In this document: positions 1-7,741 of the stretch, piece by piece | Layout of the letters: each line of letters opens with the position of its first letter | How positions within the stretch are numbered: position 1 is the stretch's first letter | From: Paraprevotella sp. | GTDB taxonomy: Bacteria; Bacteroidota; Bacteroidia; Bacteroidales; Bacteroidaceae | Direction of reading: 5' to 3' | Assembly (NCBI GenBank): GCA_021205005.1 | Contig: JAJPYK010000291.1 | Location: 1 to 14,645 of the forward strand | Length of the DNA: 14,645 nucleotides | Program-made: the position numbers and the translations under genes | Notes under the pieces: generated by a model | Databases searched by the model: none | What the model was told of the DNA's origin: nothing | What the model saw: only the letters and a program-made list of their open reading frames with translations

Positions 1-21
1 CCTCGAAAAGAATCAAAGCTA

Positions 22-127
22 ATATCCAGTAATTAAGGCAAGTTCTACGCATAACGTAGGGCCAAGCCTATACTGGATATGGTTTGTGGTGAACCACGAG
101 ACGATAGGCTACGGTTCTACGTTTTTT
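22..127 (+). other. Structured non-coding region ending in a T-run; possible 3' end of an RNA or attenuator
   Basis: All six frames contain stops here. Two alternative folds share the same bases. Fold A pairs 22-30 (ATATCCAGT) with 72-80 (ACTGGATAT) exactly, and encloses 36-39/66-69 and the hairpin 45-49/55-59 (CTACG/CGTAG). Fold B pairs 55-63 with 113-121 (two G-U pairs) and 65-71 (AGCCTAT) exactly with 104-110 (ATAGGCT), capped by GTGG-TGAA-CCAC at 86-97. Fold B is followed at once by TTTTTT (122-127), as in an intrinsic terminator on the plus strand. It could be the tail of a small RNA or a 3' UTR whose gene lies left of the window. I could not match it to 6S RNA, tmRNA, SRP RNA, RNase P RNA or a riboswitch from memory. 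Confidence 0.5.
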
Positions 128-240
128 ATGTTTCCCCGTTTGCCGTTTTACTGATGAACAAGTTCACGATTGCCCTATAATAGCAGCAAAGAGACATTTA
201 TCTGCAAATACAGGTGGTTTTGCACTCTACTATTACGAGA

Positions 241-280
241 CAAAAAACGGGGAAGATGCCATTGAAAGCATCCTCCCCGT
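241..280 (-). terminator. Intrinsic terminator of the groES-groEL operon
   Basis: Bases 247-259 and 268-280 form a 13-bp inverted repeat with one mismatch and an 8-base loop. Read on the minus strand the stem is followed by TTTTTT (complement of 242-247). It lies 35 bases past the groEL stop codon, the right place and orientation to end the groESL transcript. Confidence 0.85.
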
Positions 281-314
281 CCTTATATCATAAGACTTCT
301 ATCTATCTTTCGGC

Positions 315-1973
<1,659 letters not shown>

Positions 1974-2000
1974 CTATTATATACTTATTCAGCCGCAGCT

Positions 2001-2273
2001 TTACGCCAACACGGCTACCACATCGCTCTGACGCATGATAAGGTATTTCTTACCTTCGAACTCCACTTCCGTACCGGCATATTTGCCATAGAGCACGGTG
2101 TCGCCCTCTTTCAGTACCATTTCTTCATCTTTCGTACCTTTGCCCACTGCCACAATCGTACCTTGCAGCGGTTTTTCCTTTGCGGTATCCGGAATGATAA
2201 TGCCACCTACAGTCTTTGTTTCTGCCGGAGCCGGTTCAATCAGCACGCGGTCAGCTAATGGTTTAATGTTCAT
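2001..2273 (-). CDS. groES: Co-chaperonin GroES (10 kDa, Hsp10)
   Basis: The product is the heptameric lid that binds GroEL-ATP rings. At 90 residues it is of normal length. The N-terminus [11 protein letters not shown] is the classic family start, residues about 16-32 form the mobile loop that contacts GroEL (with GGIIIP inside it), and the tail [13 protein letters not shown] is typical. It is the first gene of the groES-groEL operon. No CIRCE-like repeat (TTAGCACTC-N9-GAGTGCTAA) is seen upstream. Instead a palindrome CTGACA-GT-TTGTCA and the adjacent CCAAAATA box sit 62-90 bases ahead of the start codon, and a near copy of this pair occurs ahead of the alkD-like gene. The 5' leader downstream of the box is A/T-rich. 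Confidence 0.98.
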   Translation of the reverse strand: MNIKPLADRVLIEPAPAETKTVGGIIIPDTAKEKPLQGTIVAVGKGTKDEEMVLKEGDTVLYGKYAGTEVEFEGKKYLIMRQSDVVAVLA

Positions 2274-2335
2274 AATGAATCTGTTTTTATTGTTTTACAC
2301 TTTTAGTTTCTACCCCTTCACTTACGAAAAACATG

Positions 2336-2373
2336 CCAAAATAGAAAGTCTGACAGTTTGTCATACTATGTCA
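2336..2373 (-). promoter_or_regulatory. Candidate stress operator/promoter of groES-groEL
   Basis: Palindrome TGACA (2351-2355) N3 TGTCA (2359-2363), plus a further TGTCA half-site at 2369-2373. On the minus strand the palindrome is followed after 6 bases by TATTTTGG (complement of 2336-2343), which resembles the TAnnTTTG -7 box of Bacteroidota with one base missing. The same composite, with one base changed in the palindrome, is found at 5085-5110 ahead of the alkD-like gene. The role as an operator or stress promoter is inferred from position and from this recurrence. Confidence 0.5.
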
Positions 2374-2472
2374 TGCGTTAAAAAAGTACAAAGAGCAGCC
2401 CTCATCCCGATTTTTATCCCCTGTCCGACGTCCTGCGACGACAGGAAAAGCATAAAAATGAATTTAATTGCT

Positions 2473-2480
2473 TACTTTTG
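2473..2480 (+). promoter_or_regulatory. -7 box of the membrane-protein gene
   Basis: TACTTTTG fits the Bacteroidota -7 consensus TAnnTTTG exactly. It places the transcript start near 2487, about 10 bases before the ATG at 2497. This is the main argument for that start over upstream in-frame codons such as the ATG at 2458. No clear -33 TTTG is seen. Confidence 0.6.
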
Positions 2481-2496
2481 CAGAAAGCGACAAACA

Positions 2497-3372
2497 ATGA
2501 AATTGCGACTGACCTATCTGGTTGTATTTCTCGTCATGCTCTTGGCTCTGACAGTCTTCCCCAAAACCGGAGGCTACATCTGGCAAGAGGAAATCATCAA
2601 TCCTCTTTCGGCCTTACTCTTCACGCTACTGGTCTATCTGACCGGACGCATCGCACAATCGACGCACAGCACGACGGGAATACTCTGCACGGCCTTGTTC
2701 ATCCTGCTGTTTTGCCCGGACTCACGTCAGTTTTTCAATCGTGACGAAACGGCCGTCATCGAACTGACCTCCACCGGCATCGTACCGTTTTTCATCTCAC
2801 AATACACCCGGATCTCGAATAAAAACTTCAAGTACGGCTATTTCCTGATGCTGTTAATGGGCATCTTTTGCAGCTATACCCACGACAGCGTGACCATTCC
2901 CCTTTGCGCCAGCTTCCTCACCCACTCTTATCTGCAACGCGACCGCCGGTTCCGCCTGGCTTGCTGGCCGATGGTCATAGGATTCGTTGTCGGCACCACA
3001 CTGTCCGTCTTGCAATCCACTTATTGGAATCTGGCGGAACTGGGCGACCTGGATGCCTTATCGTCGCAAACGGCCAACGGCTTCATACAACTATGGGAAA
3101 CCAAAGTGTTCATGTTTGCCGTACTACTGACTATTTATTTTCTCTCTTCGCGCCGAAGGAGAAAAAGGTTATGGCGCATCTCAAGAGAACACAAGCTACT
3201 GACATACTGCCTGTTATACTCTTTCTGCGCCATCCCGTTCGCCCCTTTGGGGTTTGAGAATGCCATTTCAGGCGTATGCTTTTTCTGCATGTTCTGGGCC
3301 CTGTTCCTTTTCCAGGAAATACTGGCTCTTCTCCGGGAACGCCGCCAATTAAAAAGATTGCGCAAAGAATAA
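2497..3372 (+). CDS. Polytopic inner-membrane protein of unknown function
   Basis: I do not recognise this family with confidence; a weak memory of DUF6056-like Bacteroidota membrane proteins is the nearest lead. The 291-residue product starts MKLRLTYLVVFLVMLLA and has about eight or nine hydrophobic segments (near residues 4-20, 35-52, 60-76, 90-100, 115-130, 165-182, 205-222, 238-255 and 262-285). It ends in a strongly basic tail (RERRQLKRLRKE) that should be cytoplasmic, and another basic cluster (SSRRRRKRLWR) lies between late membrane segments. A polar loop containing YTHDSVTIP follows the fifth segment. The reading frame runs open far upstream, but the -7 box at 2473 supports the ATG at 2497. 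It diverges from groES and ends only 9 bases from the stop of the convergent nuclease gene. Confidence 0.8.
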   Translation: MKLRLTYLVVFLVMLLALTVFPKTGGYIWQEEIINPLSALLFTLLVYLTGRIAQSTHSTTGILCTALFILLFCPDSRQFFNRDETAVIELTSTGIVPFFISQYTRISNKNFKYGYFLMLLMGIFCSYTHDSVTIPLCASFLTHSYLQRDRRFRLACWPMVIGFVVGTTLSVLQSTYWNLAELGDLDALSSQTANGFIQLWETKVFMFAVLLTIYFLSSRRRRKRLWRISREHKLLTYCLLYSFCAIPFAPLGFENAISGVCFFCMFWALFLFQEILALLRERRQLKRLRKE

Positions 3373-3381
3373 TTCCGCCGG

Positions 3382-4278
3382 CTAACGGGCGGACATTATC
3401 CAATCGTCGGGAACACATTCCGCCTCTACCACACGTTCCAGACAGTCGGAAAGGTTCGGGAAAAAATCTATTCCCGTGATACGTTCCACCTCATCCACGG
3501 AATTGACATAAGCATCGAGCGGACGATTGCCGGAGGTATTCTTATATATGAATCCGATGGCTTTGGGCGGCGTCAGACTGAGCACCACTTTGTAAAAAGC
3601 CTCCGGCACCGTCACATGGCTGCGACCGATATGCCGATGACTGCCTTTGTACAACACAGGACCGGCCACCACATAAAGACGGCCGTATTCCATCGTCCAG
3701 TCCCGACAGGCGTCCTCCAACTCTGTCCAGTCTCCACGATTCAGATTATGGTCCTGCGGACATATATTGGTCAGATAGAAACTCTCCCGCATGGCCTGTT
3801 CATCCCATTTATTGTCCGCTGCCGGACACATGTGTCCGCGATCGTAACCGGAATTTTTATAATCGTCCGTAGTCACCGGATCGGCAACCTCCGGATCGGG
3901 AAGGAACTTATTGTAACGGCTTACCACTTCCTTAAAACGGTCGGGAGTCAACGTCCAGGCCACCCAATTGGGAATCCGGGTTTCCGCATTATAAGACACG
4001 GTATATCCCGTATGACGGATGACCTGACTTGTCCGCACTTTGACGAATTCGGGCAGGGCCACATCGGTAATCCCCGACGAGGTCTCCGATGTTTTTGTCC
4101 GTACCGACGGACGGTCGCCTGCCACACGACCGACAAGCTCCTCAGGCAAAGGTAGGTTCTCCGACCATTGTATCGCGTAACTGCGTATATGGTCGTAACT
4201 GCCTGCCAACGCCAGCGCGGCCAGCACCAGACCGACCAAGATGTTTTTACCTTTCGTTTTCTTTCTTTTCCGTTTCAT
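3382..4278 (-). CDS. DNA/RNA non-specific endonuclease, membrane-anchored or exported (NUC1/NucA family)
   Basis: The product is a metal-dependent nuclease of the beta-beta-alpha metal (Serratia nuclease/EndoG) superfamily. In the 298-residue product the catalytic DRGH motif is at 146-149 (His149 as general base), followed by MCPAAD. The metal-binding Asn is N180 within the block TNICPQ...LNRGDW...LE, as in active relatives. The N-terminus is very basic (MKRKRKKTKGK) followed by a hydrophobic stretch (about 12-26), a signal peptide or type II anchor, so the enzyme should act outside the cytoplasm. I chose the ATG at 4278; the frame stays open to a TTG at 4329, but that would overlap the upstream gene and add residues before the signal. 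It lies 10 bases after the alkD-like gene and is probably co-transcribed with it. Likely roles are nucleic-acid scavenging or degradation of external DNA (inferred). Confidence 0.9.
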   Translation of the reverse strand: MKRKRKKTKGKNILVGLVLAALALAGSYDHIRSYAIQWSENLPLPEELVGRVAGDRPSVRTKTSETSSGITDVALPEFVKVRTSQVIRHTGYTVSYNAETRIPNWVAWTLTPDRFKEVVSRYNKFLPDPEVADPVTTDDYKNSGYDRGHMCPAADNKWDEQAMRESFYLTNICPQDHNLNRGDWTELEDACRDWTMEYGRLYVVAGPVLYKGSHRHIGRSHVTVPEAFYKVVLSLTPPKAIGFIYKNTSGNRPLDAYVNSVDEVERITGIDFFPNLSDCLERVVEAECVPDDWIMSAR

Positions 4279-4288
4279 GAGTTTCTGT

Positions 4289-4990
4289 TTAAGAGTTTCG
4301 CCTAACCGTTCTCCGCAGTGTACGGACAAAGCTTTTATCCTCGGCCGTCACGCGAAATGAATCCACAATCTTCTGTATGGCTTTGTTCTGTGTCTCGTCA
4401 TTCAACTTTCCCCCGACCAGCACGGAGCGGGTCTGTTCGGGATATTTCACATAGCACACCGATATGGCCCAGGCCACCGCCATGGTATCATAATATCCGA
4501 CCGGAGGAACCGCCGTACAGGCCTCAAGCACACGATGCACGAAATCGTCCGTAAAGAAATGCGACAAAAGCATGACCACGCCGAAACGCCGGGAAAATTC
4601 TGCCGTACTATATAAATAAGGTTGCAGAAACGCCCACGCCTCCTCACGGCGCTTACGCACGAACTTGAAGCTCACGCAAGACGAATCGCACAGCGACCAA
4701 TCGGTAACCTTACGGACATAGGCAGCCATGCGCATCAACTGTTCCTCAAAAGGCATTCGGGCCATGCCCGCCACGAAGCCCTGCAACAAGACTTCCTCGA
4801 AACTGTCATCCTCGGCCTCGTCCATATAGGTTCTCCAATCCTCCCGACTGATGGTTTTGGCCAAAGACCGAAGCACGGGAAGACGCACCCCGATCATCGG
4901 ACGGGCTCCCGGCACCAAGGCCGCAGAAAAAGCGGCATACCGGGCGTCGGCATGCTCTCTCAAAAAGTTTTTGATTTCCGGATAAGTCAT
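4289..4990 (-). CDS. AlkD-family DNA alkylation repair glycosylase
   Basis: The product is a HEAT-repeat DNA glycosylase that removes alkylated purines (3-methyladenine, 7-methylguanine) in base-excision repair. The family-typical block GVRLPVLRSLAK is at 34-45. The four residues important in Bacillus cereus AlkD (Trp109, Asp113, Arg148, Trp187) have counterparts with the same spacing: Trp98 and Asp102 in DWSLCDS, Arg135 in RRFGVVMLL, and Trp174 in MAVAWAIS, so the active site appears intact. The 233-residue length is normal. I start at the ATG at 4990 (MTYPEIKNFL); an in-frame GTG at 5008 would add six residues. A consensus -7 box lies at 5023-5030, and a palindrome shared with groES lies further upstream. 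The exported nuclease gene follows after 10 bases, so a two-gene operon is likely. Confidence 0.9.
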   Translation of the reverse strand: MTYPEIKNFLREHADARYAAFSAALVPGARPMIGVRLPVLRSLAKTISREDWRTYMDEAEDDSFEEVLLQGFVAGMARMPFEEQLMRMAAYVRKVTDWSLCDSSCVSFKFVRKRREEAWAFLQPYLYSTAEFSRRFGVVMLLSHFFTDDFVHRVLEACTAVPPVGYYDTMAVAWAISVCYVKYPEQTRSVLVGGKLNDETQNKAIQKIVDSFRVTAEDKSFVRTLRRTVRRNS

Positions 4991-5022
4991 GGTTTCTATT
5001 GCATTCACTCGTTCTATCGGTA

Positions 5023-5054
5023 CAAAGGTAAGAAGAATACAGCGGAGATAAAAG
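5023..5054 (-). promoter_or_regulatory. Proximal promoter of the alkD-nuclease operon
   Basis: On the minus strand TACCTTTG (complement of 5023-5030) fits TAnnTTTG exactly. A T-rich CTTTT sits about 19 bases upstream in the -33 position. The transcript would start near 5016, giving a leader of about 25 bases to the ATG at 4990. This would be the housekeeping promoter, separate from the palindromic element at 5085-5110. Confidence 0.6.
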
Positions 5055-5084
5055 GGAAACCGGACATAACATGCCCTTGCGTTT

Positions 5085-5110
5085 CCAAAATAAGGGCTGA
5101 CAATTTGTCA
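5085..5110 (-). promoter_or_regulatory. Second copy of the groES-type palindromic element, upstream of alkD
   Basis: CTGACAATTTGTCA at 5097-5110 differs at one position from the groES element at 2350-2363. As there, it is followed on the minus strand by TATTTTGG (complement of 5085-5092), here after 4 bases rather than 6. Orientation relative to the downstream gene is the same in both loci. It could be a distal stress promoter or an upstream operator; which is not decidable from sequence. Confidence 0.5.
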
Positions 5111-5621
5111 CCTCACCTTTGGCAGAATCCCGTATTTCGGGACTTCCTCAGCCCGATCGACTTAAAAACGATTCTCACACACGGGAATTCTGACCGTTTT
5201 CCACTAAAAACGCCGATCTGCTTCCACACAGATCCACTTCAAACGGATCCTTATGCCCACCTTAACGCATAAAGTCAGAAAAAGACGGGAAACACGAACT
5301 TTTAGTCTGGCATTTTTTGCATCCGAAAAAGAAGCAAATAGAGAAAAACAAGAGGTTACGAGGCACTTTTATCGTCATTCATCCGCACCTTTTTCGCCGA
5401 TCAAAGGACATTCCGCCTTCAATCTGCGCCGAAAAATTTCCCGTTCTCCGCCCGACAAGAAATTATTCGGCGCATGAAAAAAGGACATAACGCCCCGGAA
5501 ACGCACGTTACCGGCATTCCGGAGCCATTTTCTGTTAAAAAAGGAAGCCGAAACGAAACCGTTTTTCATTTATCTGCCTCATGCAGCAGACACCCGAAAT
5601 AACAAAATGAAAGTATCCGTT
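5111..5621. other. Long gap without a convincing gene
   Basis: About 500 bases lie between the alkD upstream element and the DUF4251 stop codon. Open frames at 5253-5477 (+) and 5375-5569 (-) are short, overlap on opposite strands, rich in Arg/Lys, and use AGA and other A/T-rich codons unlike the neighbouring genes; I regard them as chance. Two small dyads are visible: GATCTG (5215-5220) with CAGATC (5229-5234), and TTATGC (5251-5256) with GCATAA (5267-5272). There is no convincing terminator for the DUF4251 gene. A small RNA or decayed gene is possible but not supported. Confidence 0.4.
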
Positions 5622-6071
5622 CTAATTTTCCTCGTTCCAATATCCGGTATAAGAAACACTTTGCGCATTGCTGGGGATCAGAATAATATCCGTCCGCCCG
5701 TTGGCAAACGCCGTAACGGTGAATTTATACAGCACAGGATTCTTACGGACCGTAAACTCCACCCGGGTAGCGGAATTTTCCATGGGCTTGACCTGAACAT
5801 CTTGCGCGGGAAGGGCAAAATGCAGACCGTCGTCATTCATTACGGGCTGGTAGACCCGTCCCATATAAGGCAAATACACAAAAGCGGAGTCATGGCTCAT
5901 AGCCACCGAATATCCGTAGGAAAGCATACGGGCCGGATAAGACACCGGCGTCATATACGTCACGGCCACTTTAAAACTATCGGCATCAAAACTTTTGGCA
6001 TCTTGTGCGGACAAGACCGCCATGCCGGCCCACAGGCAAATCACAGACAAGGATAATCTCTTTCTCATCAT
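5622..6071 (-). CDS. DUF4251-type exported protein
   Basis: This 149-residue protein has a clear signal peptide (basic MMRKR, hydrophobic LSLSVICLWAGMAVL, cleavage around SAQ at 21-23), so it should be periplasmic or outer-membrane associated. The mature part carries the pattern I associate with DUF4251, a Bacteroidota family of unknown function: VYLPYMGRVYQP followed by GLHFALPAQ, then a beta-rich half with YKFTVTAFANGRTDI and SVSYTGYW near the end. Two adjacent ATG codons (6071 and 6068) could start it. It lies downstream of the hisS terminator and so should have its own promoter, but I see no TAnnTTTG box in 6072-6166. Family assignment is from memory of its motif pattern; no biochemical role can be given. 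Confidence 0.8.
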   Translation of the reverse strand: MMRKRLSLSVICLWAGMAVLSAQDAKSFDADSFKVAVTYMTPVSYPARMLSYGYSVAMSHDSAFVYLPYMGRVYQPVMNDDGLHFALPAQDVQVKPMENSATRVEFTVRKNPVLYKFTVTAFANGRTDIILIPSNAQSVSYTGYWNEEN

Positions 6072-6163
6072 TTTATTCTGTTTTTAGTTCATGCACCGTA
6101 TGTCCAGGCAAACAGCCGGCTGCCGTCCGTCTTCTTCCGTCCTGTCACCCTGAAAAGGGAATC

Positions 6164-6211
6164 AAAAACGGCCTTTGTCGTTGGCTTAATAAAGTAACAA
6201 CAAAGGCCGTT
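6164..6211 (-). terminator. Intrinsic terminator of hisS
   Basis: Bases 6167-6178 (AACGGCCTTTGT) and 6200-6211 (ACAAAGGCCGTT) form a perfect 12-bp stem with a 21-base loop. On the minus strand the stem runs directly into a T-run (complement of 6164-6168). It begins 20 bases after the hisS stop codon. Confidence 0.88.
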
Positions 6212-6230
6212 AGGTTGTATGCTCAAGAGT

Positions 6231-7595
6231 CTATTTTTTAATAATATTTACCATTTCGGCCACGGTCAAAAGCGATTGCTCACCCGTAACCATGTTCTTC
6301 AAGGTTATTTTCCCCTCCTTCATTTCGTTCTCCCCCACGATGGCCACGAATGGAATCGCCTTGGCATTGGCGTAACTCATTTGCTTCTTCATCTTCGCAT
6401 TGTCGGGGTAAATCTCGCAACGCACACCGGCCCGACGAGCCTGAGCCATGAGCGGCAGGCAATAGGCGGCTTCCGCCGATCCGAAATTCACGAAAAGCAG
6501 TTCCGTACCCGTCACGGTCTCTTGAGGATACAGGTTCAACTGATTCAGCACGTCGAAAATACGATCGGCACCGAACGAGATGCCCACACCGCTCACGCCC
6601 GGCATGCCGAAGATGCCGGTCAGGTTATCATAGCGGCCGCCGCCGGTAATGCTCCCTATTTCCACATCCAGGGCTTTTACCTCGAAAATGCAACCGGTAT
6701 AGTAGTTCAATCCGCGGGCCAATGTCAGGTCCAGCTCCATCTCATTCTTCAAGCCCAATCCGGCAAGCGTATCGAGCACGAACTCGCATTCCTCTATGCC
6801 TTTCAATCCAACCTCGCTGCCGGCCAATACCTTCTTCATCGTGGCCAGCTTCTCCCGATTCGTTCCGCTCAGACAGATGATGGGTTGCAGTCGAGCCAAC
6901 GCTTCAGGAGCGATGCCGCAGGCAAGAAGTTCGGCATTCACTTTGTCCAGTCCGATCTTGTCCAGTTTATCGATCGCCACGGTGAGATCCACGATCTTAT
7001 CGGCAGCTCCGATCATCTCGGCAATGCCGGTCAGGATCTTACGATTATTCAACTTGATGCTCACGCGTACACCGAACTTGTCGAACACCGTGTCCACAAT
7101 CTGCATCAACTCCACCTCGTTCAGCAACGAGTCGCTGCCTACCACATCGGCATCGCACTGATAAAACTCCCGATAACGTCCCTTCTGCGGACGGTCGGCA
7201 CGCCATACGGGCTGTATCTGATAACGCTTGAAAGGCATGGTCAGTTCTTCGCGATGCTGCACCACATAACGGGCGAAAGGTACGGTGAGATCATAACGCA
7301 ATCCCTTCTCGCACAGGCGGGCGGCCAGTCTGGGCGTATTAGCCTCGTTCAGATCCGCAGTGTCCACACCGGAAAGGAAATTGCCTGAATTCAGAATCTT
7401 GAAGAGCAACTTATCCCCCTCTTCACCGTATTTTCCCATCAGGGTCGACAGATTCTCCATCGCCGGGGTATCGATCTGCTGGAACCCGTACAGGGCATAC
7501 ACCCCTCGGATAGTGTCAAATATATAATTCCGTTTCGCCATTTCTACAGGCGAAAAGTCGCGTGTACCTTTCGGTATGCCGGGTTTCATAGCCAT
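6231..7595 (-). CDS. hisS: Histidine--tRNA ligase
   Basis: The product charges tRNA-His with histidine in the cytoplasm, an essential step in translation. The 454-residue length is normal for a bacterial class II HisRS. The family opening KGTRDFSP is at 9-16, the [11 protein letters not shown] block at 100-110, class II motif 2 at about 129-150 (with WRAD and [10 protein letters not shown]), and the histidine-specific [10 protein letters not shown] block near residue 305. Motif 3 ([15 protein letters not shown]) is followed by the anticodon-binding domain at the C-terminus. Start is the ATG at 7595; a second ATG two codons later is equally possible. It is divergent from the coiled-coil gene, with promoter boxes for both in the 146-base gap, and is monocistronic given the terminator at 6164-6211. 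Identification is certain. Confidence 0.97.
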   Translation of the reverse strand: MAMKPGIPKGTRDFSPVEMAKRNYIFDTIRGVYALYGFQQIDTPAMENLSTLMGKYGEEGDKLLFKILNSGNFLSGVDTADLNEANTPRLAARLCEKGLRYDLTVPFARYVVQHREELTMPFKRYQIQPVWRADRPQKGRYREFYQCDADVVGSDSLLNEVELMQIVDTVFDKFGVRVSIKLNNRKILTGIAEMIGAADKIVDLTVAIDKLDKIGLDKVNAELLACGIAPEALARLQPIICLSGTNREKLATMKKVLAGSEVGLKGIEECEFVLDTLAGLGLKNEMELDLTLARGLNYYTGCIFEVKALDVEIGSITGGGRYDNLTGIFGMPGVSGVGISFGADRIFDVLNQLNLYPQETVTGTELLFVNFGSAEAAYCLPLMAQARRAGVRCEIYPDNAKMKKQMSYANAKAIPFVAIVGENEMKEGKITLKNMVTGEQSLLTVAEMVNIIKK

Positions 7596-7623
7596 ATTCT
7601 GTATATTTTTGAAGATTCGGGGG

Positions 7624-7669
7624 CAAAATTACATCTTTTTTTCCAACGGGTGATCATTCCGCAAAGATA
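7624..7669 (-). promoter_or_regulatory. Promoter boxes of hisS (two candidates)
   Basis: Two exact TAnnTTTG boxes are on the minus strand: TAATTTTG (complement of 7624-7631) and TATCTTTG (complement of 7662-7669). They predict leaders of about 22 and 60 bases. Neither has an obvious -33 TTTG at the usual distance, so one may be chance. Confidence 0.5.
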
Positions 7670-7708
7670 TAATTATAGGAGAATGTAGCATGAAACCGTT
7701 TTTATTCC

Positions 7709-7716
7709 TAACTTTG
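7709..7716 (+). promoter_or_regulatory. -7 box of the coiled-coil/amidase operon
   Basis: TAACTTTG fits TAnnTTTG exactly and lies 25 bases before the ATG at 7742, predicting a leader of about 20 bases. No clear -33 box is seen. Confidence 0.55.
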
Positions 7717-7741
7717 CATCAGTTTAAAAGCATTTAGGCGT

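Noticed and set aside
80..122. Resemblance of TACGGTTC to the end of group II intron domain V
   Set aside because: The matching 5' arm (GAGCCGTA-like) and GNAA-capped 34-base hairpin are absent, and no reverse transcriptase is nearby.
2311..2345. Sigma-54-like TGGCATG sequence on the minus strand upstream of groES
   Set aside because: The -12 TTGC part is missing at the required distance (TTCG instead), so only half of the pattern is met.
3375..3392. Small hairpin CCGCC/GGCGG between the convergent membrane-protein and nuclease genes
   Set aside because: Only 5 bp, overlaps the nuclease stop codon and has no T-run on either strand, so it is not a convincing intrinsic terminator.
4279..4329. 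Longer nuclease start at a TTG codon
   Set aside because: It would overlap the alkD-like gene by about 40 bases and place extra residues before the basic/hydrophobic signal segment; the ATG at 4278 gives a normal signal sequence.
5253..5477. 74-codon plus-strand frame in the 5.1-5.6 kb gap
   Set aside because: Arg/Lys-rich, uses AGA and other codons unlike neighbouring genes, has no promoter box and overlaps an equally weak frame on the other strand.
6219..7388. 389-codon open frame on the plus strand opposite hisS
   Set aside because: Antisense shadow of an intact hisS; the His/Gln/Leu-rich translation has no recognisable domain, and the frame crosses the end of hisS.
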